DNA of 38,165 nt from Muribaculaceae bacterium (lineage in GTDB: Bacteria; Bacteroidota; Bacteroidia; Bacteroidales; Muribaculaceae): positions 1 to 38,165 of the forward strand of contig JAFLTP010000027.1 in the NCBI GenBank assembly GCA_022510405.1, read 5' to 3'. The position numbers were made by a program, and so were the translations under genes. A model generated the notes under the pieces. The model was given only the letters and a program-made list of their open reading frames with translations. It was not told the origin of the DNA and did not search any database. Of this stretch, positions 26,353 to 34,842 are shown in pieces. How positions within the stretch are numbered: the stretch's first letter is position 1; each line of letters opens with the position of its first letter.

Positions 26353-27495
26353 TTAACGGTGTCTTCCACCACCTCCACCGGTACTTCTACCACCGCCTGT
26401 GGATCTTCCGCCTCCGAATGAACCGGATCCGCCTCCAAATGAACCGGAATTATTTCTACCGGTTGACATATTGGACCTGTTGGTGTTGTTATTGCGCGAA
26501 TTGTTGGTGACGGTACCTCTTGTATTAGAAGTGCCCGTAGACGGATTTGGCCTCAAATTGCTTTGGGTATTTTTATTGGTATTACCCGGTACAACCCCAG
26601 TTCCTGCGGTTCTATGTCCGGTCTGTCCAGTGGTGTTGTATTGCCATCTGCCACCATTGTTAACCACTCCTGCCGGACGTCCGTTCGGTTGCACACTACC
26701 TGCCGGACGATTTGAAGAACCAACATTGGGAGCGGGATTTCTAAATCCATTTGGACCGGGTCCCATAGCTATATTACCTCCTCTATGAGGTGCAGGTGCA
26801 TTCCAACCGGGTCTCGGACCGACAGTTCTGTTTCCTCTCGGACTCCATGTTGCCATTGGTCTTGGTGCCGGACCAGCACCAGGACCCCAACCAGGACCGG
26901 GACCCCATGCGGGACCTCCCCACCCCCAACCTGGACCCCAACTCCATGAAGGACCCCATCCCCAGTTCCAGGAGAACCAAGGATCATACCATCCGATGTT
27001 CCATCCCCACCCACCGAAACTGAAGCTCCAGTTCCATGGAGACCATGCATAACTATAGTAGGGCCAATTATAACCATACCAAGGTGCGAAAACGGGGTAA
27101 CCATTGTTGTTGATTACTATTTCTACATTGCCGTAAGCATTCGAGAGAACATCGCCCAATGCGTTGGCATTGTCAACAACTATGGTTGGATTGTAATATT
27201 TTTGTATCTGTTGGGTATAAACGAAATCTTCTCCGTTTTCCACTGCTGTGCCTATAGTGTCAATCTGGGAAACATAATATTGCTCTCCCCTACGGTTATA
27301 AGCATCAACATCCATATCAGCCATATTTGCGATATAGTTGGATTGTTTCTGTTTTGAAGTGGAAGATGTCTTAACGGTTGTGGAGGTATCTTTTTTAGGG
27401 TTATAATAAACATCGTCGAAATAACCCTGAGCCATAGCCGTTCCAAAACCGGCAATTAAGGCCACCAATGCTATGTAATTCTTCTTATTTCTCAT
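26353..27495 (-). CDS. Secreted Gly/Trp/Pro-rich protein, function unknown
   Basis: A 380-residue protein with a signal peptide (about 1-22, ending AMA/Q). Residues about 25-140 are an ordinary, polar domain. Residues about 145-215 are dense in Trp, Gly and Pro with repeats like GWGPGW and WSWGPG. Residues about 216-380 are low-complexity Gly/Asn/Arg/Ser/Thr, ending in GGGSGSFGGGRSTGGG-type repeats. The tail is presumably disordered and outside the inner membrane. I do not recognise a family. It is the first gene of a likely operon with the FadL-like protein; the -7 element near 27609 implies a leader of about 110 bases. Confidence 0.85.
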   Translation of the reverse strand: MRNKKNYIALVALIAGFGTAMAQGYFDDVYYNPKKDTSTTVKTSSTSKQKQSNYIANMADMDVDAYNRRGEQYYVSQIDTIGTAVENGEDFVYTQQIQKYYNPTIVVDNANALGDVLSNAYGNVEIVINNNGYPVFAPWYGYNWPYYSYAWSPWNWSFSFGGWGWNIGWYDPWFSWNWGWGPSWSWGPGWGWGGPAWGPGPGWGPGAGPAPRPMATWSPRGNRTVGPRPGWNAPAPHRGGNIAMGPGPNGFRNPAPNVGSSNRPAGSVQPNGRPAGVVNNGGRWQYNTTGQTGHRTAGTGVVPGNTNKNTQSNLRPNPSTGTSNTRGTVTNNSRNNNTNRSNMSTGRNNSGSFGGGSGSFGGGRSTGGGRSTGGGGGRHR

Positions 27496-27608
27496 AACTT
27501 TTCGTGCTTGTCAGTTTTTATGGAATGATTTTATTCTTTAGACCAATTAGTATTATTATGGTTTAATGCTAATTTTATGCCAAAAATTTTTACTTTTCCT
27601 CTCTATTA

Positions 27609-27616
27609 CAAAGATA
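27609..27616 (-). promoter_or_regulatory. Possible -7 element for the Gly/Trp-rich gene
   Basis: Minus-strand TATCTTTG matches TAnnTTTG. It lies 113 bp before the ATG, so it would give a long leader; a nearer promoter cannot be excluded. Confidence 0.45.
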
Positions 27617-27621
27617 ATGCT

Positions 27622-28332
27622 TTAAAACTTAAGATAAAAATCCTTACAAAGGTTTTTATAGGGTTCTGAAGGTTTATCGTCATTAAAAAGTGTTAAATCC
27701 TCTTGTATTACATCTGAATTAACACTTTTTTGGAATTCCATCATGACTCTCTTTACCTTTTTACCTTCCCTGTTTTTTATTCTACAAATCCTTTTAGGGA
27801 ACAAATCATTTTCAAGAGCTTTCTTTATGGCATCTTCTATAAAATCGTAAGGAAAAATCATTGCAAGTGTCCCTTCATTCTTCAAAATAGCCGGAGAGAA
27901 TTCGATAAGCGAGAAAACCGACAATTTATCCTGATGACGGGCACGTTCCCTTCTTGTAGATGGTGAGTCTACTCCTGACAGGAAAAACGGTGGATTACTC
28001 ACAATCAAATCATATTTTTCTTCAGAATTCAAAATATCATTCGGAAATTCAGCCTTCCAAACTTTAAGCCTATCTGTCCAAAGTGATTGGGTAAAGTTAG
28101 CTGTTGCTTCCTCCACCGAAAGGGCATCTATGTCAACCGCATCAATCAATGCTTCGGGAAACCTCTGTGCCAACATTAGTGAAATGATGCCACATCCCGT
28201 GCCTACATCCAAAATTACGGAAGCTTTTTCCCCTGCCCAGGCTCCAAGCAACACAGCATCAACCCCAACTTTCATGCTGCTTTTCCCATGAGTCAATTCA
28301 AATTCCTTAAAACGAAACACGCTATCCATCAT
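27622..28332 (-). CDS. trmN6: tRNA1(Val) (adenine37-N6)-methyltransferase, TrmN6-like
   Basis: A 236-residue class I methyltransferase. The SAM-binding motif is VILDVGTGCG (39-48), the acidic motif II is AVDIDA (65-70), and the N6-adenine motif is NPPF (113-116). The N-terminal FRFKEF and GVDAVLLGAW segments match the YfiC/TrmN6 family, which modifies A37 of tRNA-Val. Two Met codons stand at the start (28330-28332 and 28327-28329). The -7 element ends only 4 bases before the first ATG, so the mRNA may be leaderless. Confidence 0.9.
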   Translation of the reverse strand: MMDSVFRFKEFELTHGKSSMKVGVDAVLLGAWAGEKASVILDVGTGCGIISLMLAQRFPEALIDAVDIDALSVEEATANFTQSLWTDRLKVWKAEFPNDILNSEEKYDLIVSNPPFFLSGVDSPSTRRERARHQDKLSVFSLIEFSPAILKNEGTLAMIFPYDFIEDAIKKALENDLFPKRICRIKNREGKKVKRVMMEFQKSVNSDVIQEDLTLFNDDKPSEPYKNLCKDFYLKF

Positions 28333-28336
28333 TATG

Positions 28337-28344
28337 CAAAATTA
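28337..28344 (-). promoter_or_regulatory. -7 element for trmN6, four bases from the start codon
   Basis: Minus-strand TAATTTTG. Only four bases (28333-28336) separate it from the ATG, so the expected transcription start falls at or next to the start codon. Confidence 0.65.
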
Positions 28345-28356
28345 AGAGGTTTTCTG

Positions 28357-28364
28357 TAACTTTG
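28357..28364 (+). promoter_or_regulatory. -7 element for the Lon-like gene, four bases from the start codon
   Basis: Plus-strand TAACTTTG. Only CCCT (28365-28368) lies between it and the ATG at 28369. A leaderless transcript is likely unless translation starts further in; the next Met is residue 29, inside the conserved N-domain. Confidence 0.65.
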
Positions 28365-28368
28365 CCCT

Positions 28369-30171
28369 ATGGGTAAAAAGAAAACAGAAACCAAGGATGA
28401 GAAGTTTTCAATTTTTCCTATCCTTGCACTTGAAAACATTGTATTGACCCCAATGATTCCCCAACCGGTGAAAATCGACAATGAGGAACAGAGGGATTAC
28501 ATTGATAAATGTTATTCCAGCAACAATGAAGTTTTTTTCGCTACTGTAGATAACCGGGAGCAAGAGTTAAAAGAAGAGAATATCAAAGAAATAGGGTGCG
28601 TATGTGTAATCGACAGAGTTCTCCAGATGCCCGGTGCTCCTTCATTAGCTTTTGTAAGGCCAATTTGCAGGGCTAAGTTTGAAGGTTTGGTGTATTCACC
28701 ATCTTTCCCAATGGCAAAGGTGACACCGCTCAAAAATATAGAAACACCAAAACGAAAAAGCGCCGAATTCAATTTAATGATGGATCGCCTTGACTCACTA
28801 TTCAAGATGGTGATGAATTTCATGGCTGATCCTGAAAAAATGACGGCAGAAAAACTTGTGGGAGAAAATTCCCATACACCGGTGGAGCACATATATTCCA
28901 TAATCCATGTGTCTCCATTATCTTGGGAAGAAAAATATCACATAATAGAGTCTAATACTTTCAAGGATCTTATTGGAGCTGCCATATTGATATTGGATGA
29001 AAGTGAGCAAAAAATCAGGATACAGGCCTCAATCCATGAACGGACACATCACGAACTATCGCAACAGCAAAAGGAGGCATTCCTAAGAATGCATCTTAAA
29101 ATGATAAAAGATGAATTGGGAGAAACTGAAGATAACGACGAAGTGGCCGAATTGATGGCAAAATCGGCAAATAAAGTTTGGACCAAAGACGCGAAGGAAA
29201 ATTTTGAGAAAGAGGTTCAAAAACTCCGAAGATTAAATATCAATAATCCGGAATATTCCATCCAATTGGCCTATCTTGAAACACTTCTTGAATTACCCTG
29301 GAATAACTATAACAATAAGAAACTTTCACTGGATAAGGTGGAAGAAATCCTCAACCGGGATCATTATGGTCTTGAGAAAGTAAAGGAACGCATTTTGGAA
29401 TATATGGCAGTTCTTAAACTTAGGAATGACATGAAGGCACCTATACTTTGCCTTTACGGTCCTCCCGGTGTGGGAAAAACCTCTATCGGTAAATCTGTGG
29501 CAGAAGCAGTGGGAAGAGAGTATGCACGCATTTCTTTGGGAGGAATGCATGATGAAGCTGAAATACGAGGCCACAGAAAAACTTATATAGGAGCAATGCC
29601 AGGTCGGTTCCTACACACGCTTTCCAAACTGAAATATGGCAATCCCCTTATCTTGCTTGATGAAATCGATAAGGTGGGGAAAGATTACAAGGGAGACCCC
29701 TCTTCCGCACTGCTGGAAGCATTGGATCCGGAACAGAACAACACCTTCCATGATAATTTCATAGATTTTCCATACGATCTATCAAGAGTGCTTTTCATTG
29801 CGACGGCTAATGATCTTTCCACGATACCGGGACCACTTCGCGACAGGATGGAAATCATTGAAATGGCCGGTTACACCCTTGATGAAAAACGTGAGATAGC
29901 TTTGAGACATTTGGTAGACAAAGTGCTACAAGAAAATGGCCTTAAAAAAGGAGAAGTGCAATTTATGCCTTCCACAATAGAATTTATAATCAGGAATTAT
30001 ACCAATGAAAAAGGTGTCAGACAACTTGAAAAGGCATTAGGACGTATCTCAAGGAAATTAGCACTGATGAAGGTCAGAACCAAAAAGGTGCCTTCGGAAA
30101 TCACCGACAGACATGTCAACGAATTTTTAGGCAAAAAAGATAATTATTTAAACAGTGTGGGATTTCATTAA
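28369..30171 (+). CDS. Lon-like AAA+ protein without the protease domain
   Basis: A 600-residue homologue of Lon. It has the N-terminal substrate-binding domain (about 14-215, start FPILALENIVLTPM), a coiled-coil linker (about 220-300) and a full AAA+ module: Walker A GPPGVGKT (364-371), Walker B LILLDEID (427-434), sensor-1 Asn481, Arg491 in PGPLRDR and the sensor-2 GVRQLEK (549-555). The protein stops where the Ser-Lys protease domain of Lon (usual total near 780-820) should begin. A strong terminator follows at once, and there is no leftover protease sequence. It should be an unfoldase or chaperone, or a partner of a full-length Lon; the rest of the genome is not visible. Confidence 0.93.
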   Translation: MGKKKTETKDEKFSIFPILALENIVLTPMIPQPVKIDNEEQRDYIDKCYSSNNEVFFATVDNREQELKEENIKEIGCVCVIDRVLQMPGAPSLAFVRPICRAKFEGLVYSPSFPMAKVTPLKNIETPKRKSAEFNLMMDRLDSLFKMVMNFMADPEKMTAEKLVGENSHTPVEHIYSIIHVSPLSWEEKYHIIESNTFKDLIGAAILILDESEQKIRIQASIHERTHHELSQQQKEAFLRMHLKMIKDELGETEDNDEVAELMAKSANKVWTKDAKENFEKEVQKLRRLNINNPEYSIQLAYLETLLELPWNNYNNKKLSLDKVEEILNRDHYGLEKVKERILEYMAVLKLRNDMKAPILCLYGPPGVGKTSIGKSVAEAVGREYARISLGGMHDEAEIRGHRKTYIGAMPGRFLHTLSKLKYGNPLILLDEIDKVGKDYKGDPSSALLEALDPEQNNTFHDNFIDFPYDLSRVLFIATANDLSTIPGPLRDRMEIIEMAGYTLDEKREIALRHLVDKVLQENGLKKGEVQFMPSTIEFIIRNYTNEKGVRQLEKALGRISRKLALMKVRTKKVPSEITDRHVNEFLGKKDNYLNSVGFH

Positions 30172-30191
30172 TGATGAAATCCCACTTTTTT
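30157..30191 (+). terminator. Terminator of the Lon-like gene with the stop codon in its loop
   Basis: GTGGGATTTCAT (30157-30168) pairs perfectly with ATGAAATCCCAC (30174-30185); six T follow. The TAA stop (30169-30171) is in the 5-base loop, so the left arm encodes the last four residues. Confidence 0.9.
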
Positions 30192-30210
30192 ATGACTTTT
30201 AGAATAACTT

Positions 30211-31446
30211 TCAATGGTTGGTCAACCATTTTTCAATCCTTTCAATTGCCTTATCGGTGTTTTCCTTTGTATTGAACCCCGATAACCTTATGTAACCCTC
30301 TCCTTCTTCACCGAAACCTGAGCCGGGAGTAGTGGAGATTCCACATTCTTTCAAAATTTTCTCAAAAACTTCATATGAACTCATTCCATAAGGATTACCT
30401 GCCCATACATATGGAGAATCAGTTCCTCCGGTTACTTTCCATCCTGCATTTTCAAACATCTTTCGGAGATTTGAAGCATTAAGGATAAATTTGTCGGTCA
30501 TTTCAATCACGGATTTCCTTCCTTCCTCAGAATACAGGGCTTCAGCACCTCTTTGAGAAATATATGATGCACCATTGAATTTAGTTGTTTGTCTTCTGCT
30601 CCAAATAGGATTTAACGCAACTTTTTCCCCAGTGGAATAAACTCCCATAAGTTCTTTTGGAACTACTGAATACCCACATCGGATGCCTGTGAAACCTCCT
30701 GTTTTAGAAAAACTTCTAATTTCTATGGCAACATCCTTGGCTCCTTCAATTTCATATATTGACTTTGGCAATTCAGGATTTCTGATATAAGCTTCATAAG
30801 CCGAATCGAAAATAATGAGACTTTGATTCTCTTTGGCATATTCAACCCATTTATCCAATTCTGCCTTTGGAAGAACTGAACCTGTGGGATTGTTGGGACT
30901 GCAAATATATATCAAGTCAACATTGGTTTCCGGCAATTCCGGGAAGAAATTATTTTCAGCCTTGCATTTTAGATAGGTAATACGGGAATATTTGTTGCCC
31001 TCGAGTTTACCTTCCCTTCCATCGATCACATTGTCGTCGATATAAGCAGGGTAGGAAGGATCCATCACAGCCACCTTACAATCTTTCGACAAAATATCGC
31101 CTAAATTTCCAAGATCGCATTTTGCCCCGTCGTTGATAAATATTTCAGAAGGATCTATATTGATGCCTCGTTCTTTATAATCTTTCTGAGAAATTATATC
31201 GCGTAGGAAAGCATATCCCTGTTCGGGGCCGTAACCTTTGAATGTGTCTTGTTTAGCCAAGTCATCAACAGCTTTATGCATAGCCTTCGCCACACAATCA
31301 GCCACGGGTCCAGGCACATCCCCAATGTCCATTCTTATCAATGGGATTGCATCTTTGTCTTCTTTATATTTGGCAAGTATTCGGCTTATCTGTGTAAACA
31401 GATACACAGCCGGCAGTTCCTTAAAATTATCATTTACGAGTATCAT
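30211..31446 (-). CDS. dapL: LL-diaminopimelate aminotransferase
   Basis: A 411-residue PLP enzyme (fold type I) that converts tetrahydrodipicolinate directly to LL-diaminopimelate with glutamate as donor, bypassing the succinylase steps. The N-terminal NDNFKELPAVYLFTQI matches DapL. PLP-site features are YICSPNNPTG (180-189), FDSAYEAYI (213-221) and the Schiff-base Lys248 in SFSKTGGFTG. Length is right for DapL. It follows dapF by 15 bp and is convergent with the Lon-like gene. Confidence 0.96.
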   Translation of the reverse strand: MILVNDNFKELPAVYLFTQISRILAKYKEDKDAIPLIRMDIGDVPGPVADCVAKAMHKAVDDLAKQDTFKGYGPEQGYAFLRDIISQKDYKERGINIDPSEIFINDGAKCDLGNLGDILSKDCKVAVMDPSYPAYIDDNVIDGREGKLEGNKYSRITYLKCKAENNFFPELPETNVDLIYICSPNNPTGSVLPKAELDKWVEYAKENQSLIIFDSAYEAYIRNPELPKSIYEIEGAKDVAIEIRSFSKTGGFTGIRCGYSVVPKELMGVYSTGEKVALNPIWSRRQTTKFNGASYISQRGAEALYSEEGRKSVIEMTDKFILNASNLRKMFENAGWKVTGGTDSPYVWAGNPYGMSSYEVFEKILKECGISTTPGSGFGEEGEGYIRLSGFNTKENTDKAIERIEKWLTNH

Positions 31447-31461
31447 TCTTATCCTTCTTTA

Positions 31462-32334
31462 TTATATCCAAAAAGTTCCTTTAGCCACGAATTGAGCCGG
31501 TCCTGACATTTTAACCTTATTGGTCTTTTCATTATAAGAAATCTTCAAATCTCCTCCCTTCAGATGCACGTTAACTTCATTTTTGGTGAATCCCTTTTTG
31601 TAAGACACAACAGCCGATGCACAGGCTCCGGTGCCACAAGCCAAAGTTTCATCCGAACCTCTTTCCCATACCCTCACCTTTAATTCATCAGGAGACATCA
31701 CTTTCACAAATTCAATATTAGCTCTGTCAGGCCAAACGGGATGATTCTCCAATGACGGTCCTATTTTTGGTAAGTCCAAATTGTCTACATCATTCACGTA
31801 TATCACCCCATGAGGATTTCCCATACTCACTCCGGTTGTTTTGAATTCTTGATTTGCCGAATTAAGAATTTGGTCATTCATCTCATCAAGTTGAGAACCG
31901 GCCGCAGGAATCTCTCCCCTTTTAAAAGAAGGAGAACCCATATCGACAATGACACTCTCCACGCCTCTGTCCCCAACAACCAAGTCAAGATATTTGACAC
32001 CGCTGTTGGTTTCTATAGAAATGGATTTTTTATCAGTGAAGCCTAAATCATAAACATATTTACCAACACATCTGACTCCGTTGCCACACATCTTTGCTTC
32101 TGAACCGTCGGCATTAAATATTCTCATACGAAAATCGGCGATGTCAGAGGGTAAAATCAAAATTAACCCGTCACTGCCAACGCCGAAGTGTCTGTCACTA
32201 ATTTTTCTACTCAACTCAGGAAGATTCTCTTCCTTCAGATATTCGGGGAGTTCTCCCCGGAGTGCATCGATATAAATGTAATCGTTACCTATACCCTGCA
32301 TCTTTATAAAAGGAATTTCAGTTTTACCTTTCAT
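31462..32334 (-). CDS. dapF: Diaminopimelate epimerase
   Basis: A 290-residue cofactor-free epimerase that turns LL- into meso-diaminopimelate, the form used in peptidoglycan and by lysine decarboxylase. The two catalytic cysteines are Cys83 in KMCGNGVRC and Cys233 in LACGTGACAS. The N-terminal FIKMQGIGNDYIYID is characteristic. It is first in a two-gene transcript with dapL, which acts one step before it. The promoter is probably the TAAATTTG near 32394. Confidence 0.97.
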   Translation of the reverse strand: MKGKTEIPFIKMQGIGNDYIYIDALRGELPEYLKEENLPELSRKISDRHFGVGSDGLILILPSDIADFRMRIFNADGSEAKMCGNGVRCVGKYVYDLGFTDKKSISIETNSGVKYLDLVVGDRGVESVIVDMGSPSFKRGEIPAAGSQLDEMNDQILNSANQEFKTTGVSMGNPHGVIYVNDVDNLDLPKIGPSLENHPVWPDRANIEFVKVMSPDELKVRVWERGSDETLACGTGACASAVVSYKKGFTKNEVNVHLKGGDLKISYNEKTNKVKMSGPAQFVAKGTFWI

Positions 32335-32393
32335 ATTTTTCCAAATTATGATATAAAAATATGTTTTTGAAAACTTTTTTCCGTTTTCGGTTG

Positions 32394-32401
32394 CAAATTT
32401 A
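32394..32401 (-). promoter_or_regulatory. -7 promoter element for dapF-dapL
   Basis: Minus-strand TAAATTTG, 59 bp before the dapF ATG. Confidence 0.55.
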
Positions 32402-32459
32402 TATCATTTATCCATATTCACCAAAAAGTAAAAAATACTCGTGGGTGAATGTGGTTTTT

Positions 32460-33323
32460 CTATGGTTCGGGTATTCCTCCGGATATATATGGATCTCCCT
32501 CTCCAATCGTCTCGATAGGATATTCTATTTTTTGGGTATGGATTGGTATTGTGTATATTAGGGAGAATGAGGCACTTAAAGCTCCCGTACCGTAGCCGGG
32601 TACAAACCAGGGATTGGAATTGCTTCCATTTGTTTGCTTTATCTTGAATCCGTATCTTAAATTCCAACCCAAGGAAAACCATTTCCATATTTTCACTTTC
32701 AAACCCGCCAAGACTTGACCATATAAAGAACTTGAATGCTGGTTAGTTATGCTGAAATGATTGCTTTGACCCCAATAGTCGGAATTTATAGTGACATTGG
32801 TAATTTCATAATTGAATGCTGAATAACCCATTCTTAAACCAAGAAAGACTTGATAATCAGGGTTACTTTTATACATGAAATTGTAATTGATACCGAGTTT
32901 ACCGTAAAATGAAGGTTTGTTTTTATATCTGTAGTTGCTGTTTTCGGTATGACGGTCTGCAAAACCAAGACCTAATTCCACAATCGGCTCAAACCAATTG
33001 TGCAACGATAAAGAAGCCTGTACGTCATAACTGGAAAAACTTTGACCAAAAAGCGACATCACTCCGTCAAAGAAGTTAAAACCTATATTGGCTGAATAAA
33101 GTAAAGGATAAACGGGACGAGGTCGAGCTCCTGTCACAGTATCCAATTCTGCCATAAACAAGACCGGTTCCTCTAAAGGATTTCCATGTTTGTCATAATA
33201 ATGGAGGGTAGGTTGTTTCGGTTTGTTGGGATCGTTGTCTACGGGTGTAATCTTCTTCTGTCCCAACATAAAAAATGTCGGCAACAAAAAGAAAATAACC
33301 ATATAAAACAATCTCCTCCTCAT
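32460..33323 (-). CDS. DUF6048-like outer membrane barrel protein
   Basis: A 287-residue protein with a signal peptide (about 1-21). After a Pro-rich stretch (22-70), the body (about 75-270) shows the alternating aromatic/polar pattern of an outer membrane beta-barrel, for example around LGLRMGYSAFNYEI. It resembles the Bacteroidales DUF6048 family. It lies 34 bp after the DUF6452-like lipoprotein gene, a pairing common in this order. No function is known. Confidence 0.8.
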   Translation of the reverse strand: MRRRLFYMVIFFLLPTFFMLGQKKITPVDNDPNKPKQPTLHYYDKHGNPLEEPVLFMAELDTVTGARPRPVYPLLYSANIGFNFFDGVMSLFGQSFSSYDVQASLSLHNWFEPIVELGLGFADRHTENSNYRYKNKPSFYGKLGINYNFMYKSNPDYQVFLGLRMGYSAFNYEITNVTINSDYWGQSNHFSITNQHSSSLYGQVLAGLKVKIWKWFSLGWNLRYGFKIKQTNGSNSNPWFVPGYGTGALSASFSLIYTIPIHTQKIEYPIETIGEGDPYISGGIPEP

Positions 33324-33357
33324 CCTTCCTTCTCTGGGTCCCGTTTGTAAATTTGAT

Positions 33358-33879
33358 TTATTCCTCTGTCTTGAAATAAATTTTTAAATTCTCAATATTT
33401 GCATTTGTTATCTCGCCCTTGGGACACACCACAGAATCTATAAAATTATCGGTATGTTCGATTGAAGTCATCTTGTAGTAATAAACCGTGCCACATGCAG
33501 CGGAAACAAACATCGGAACTATATCGTAGTTGAAAGTGATTTCATCAAAGATGCCATATTGTCCGGGCCATCCTGATAGATAAAAAATTTGATATGTAGT
33601 GGAATTTTGATCTATACGGAAAGGAAGGTAGACTTCAGAAATATTTTTTACCGAATCCTGGAGAACGCTGTCGCCCGGAGCTCCTACGCCATAAATTGAA
33701 ATAGCTTCCAGTGCTATTGGTGCCGGCACCTCTTCCGAACTGTAGAATCCTGCTAATGGCAACGAGTTCTGGTTATCATAACATTCCGATGTGGCACACC
33801 CTCCCGAGATTCCTAAAGTCAGGACCAGAAACAGTAAAGGACCCGCGATTCTCTTTCCTATTTTCTTGATACTCTCCAT
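33358..33879 (-). CDS. DUF6452-like lipoprotein
   Basis: A 173-residue protein with a hydrophobic N-terminus (about 12-27) followed by Cys28 in a GISGGC context. This is a loose lipobox, so lipid attachment is likely but not certain. The mature part has several Cys (28, 33 and two near 130 and 155) and beta-rich sequence. It resembles the Bacteroidales DUF6452 family. It sits 3 bp after the glycosyltransferase gene and before the DUF6048-like gene, all on one transcript. Confidence 0.8.
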   Translation of the reverse strand: MESIKKIGKRIAGPLLFLVLTLGISGGCATSECYDNQNSLPLAGFYSSEEVPAPIALEAISIYGVGAPGDSVLQDSVKNISEVYLPFRIDQNSTTYQIFYLSGWPGQYGIFDEITFNYDIVPMFVSAACGTVYYYKMTSIEHTDNFIDSVVCPKGEITNANIENLKIYFKTEE

Positions 33880-33882
33880 GTT

Positions 33883-34836
33883 TTAATCTATCCTTTCTGC
33901 TATCTGATATTCATTTCGTTCAGCGGAATTCCTGATTATCAATTCTCCGATGAACCCTGTCAAAAAGAATTGCAGTCCCATTATCATCGCAGCCAACGAT
34001 AGATAGAAATAAACAGATTTAGTGAGATAAAAATTAAAACCGTAGGAACAAACACTCACGATTTTCAAAATTATGACCGTCAAGACAGCCAAAAATCCGA
34101 TAAGAAACATAAAAGAACCCAACAGTCCGAAAATATGCATAGGTTTGACTCCGAATTTAGTCTGGAACCAAAGAGTACCCAAGTCCAAGTATCCGTTCAC
34201 AAACCGGTCAAGACCGAACTTTGTGTGTCCATATTTTCTGGCCTGATGTTTAACTTCTTTTTCCCCTATCCTACCAAAACCCGCATTTTTTGCCAAATAC
34301 GGGATATATCGATGCATATCGCCATATACTTCGATGTTTTTTACCACCTGCTTTCGATATGCTTTTAGGCCGCAATTGAAATCATGAAGATTCTTGATTC
34401 CACTGACTTTTCTTGCCGTGGCATTGAAAAGTTTGGTGGGAATTGTCTTGGAAAGCGGATCGTATCTTTTCTTTTTCCATCCTGACACCAAATCATAACC
34501 ATCTTGGGTTATCATTCTGTATAATTCCGGGATTTCGTCAGGGCTATCCTGAAGATCTGCATCCATTGTGATAACCACATCACCCTGTGCCGCTCTGAAT
34601 CCTGTGTGGAGTGCCGGAGATTTCCCATAGTTTCTACTGAATCTAATCGCTTTGATGTTAGGATTCTTTTCCGACAGTTTTTTAATTTTATGGAAAGATC
34701 CGTCGGTGCTACCATCATCCACGAATATCACTTCATAACTGAAATGATTCTCTTCCATCACTCTCTCGATCCAAGCCGAAAGTTCCGGAAGAGATTCTTC
34801 TTCGTTGTATAATGGAATAACTACGGATATATCCAT
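33883..34836 (-). CDS. Glycosyltransferase family 2, polyprenyl-phosphate hexosyltransferase-like
   Basis: A 317-residue GT-A enzyme with VVIPLYNEEESL at the start (5-16), VDDGSTDGS (39-47) and the metal-binding DADLQ (92-96). Two C-terminal membrane segments (about 234-260 and 274-302) are typical of GtrB/ArnC/DPM1-like enzymes, which move a sugar from a nucleotide donor to undecaprenyl phosphate. The sugar cannot be told. It lies 6 bp after the DUF4199 gene and 3 bp before the lipoprotein gene. Confidence 0.94.
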   Translation of the reverse strand: MDISVVIPLYNEEESLPELSAWIERVMEENHFSYEVIFVDDGSTDGSFHKIKKLSEKNPNIKAIRFSRNYGKSPALHTGFRAAQGDVVITMDADLQDSPDEIPELYRMITQDGYDLVSGWKKKRYDPLSKTIPTKLFNATARKVSGIKNLHDFNCGLKAYRKQVVKNIEVYGDMHRYIPYLAKNAGFGRIGEKEVKHQARKYGHTKFGLDRFVNGYLDLGTLWFQTKFGVKPMHIFGLLGSFMFLIGFLAVLTVIILKIVSVCSYGFNFYLTKSVYFYLSLAAMIMGLQFFLTGFIGELIIRNSAERNEYQIAERID

Positions 34837-34842
34837 TTAGCG

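Noticed and set aside
26399..27104. Overlapping open frames in the Gly/Trp-rich gene
   Set aside because: They are by-products of GC-rich repetitive codons; only the minus-strand frame with a signal peptide and flanking operon makes sense.
30172..30210. Frameshifted remains of a Lon protease domain after the stop
   Set aside because: Only 39 bp separate the Lon-like stop from the convergent dapL end, and they contain the terminator; no GPSAG-like sequence can fit.
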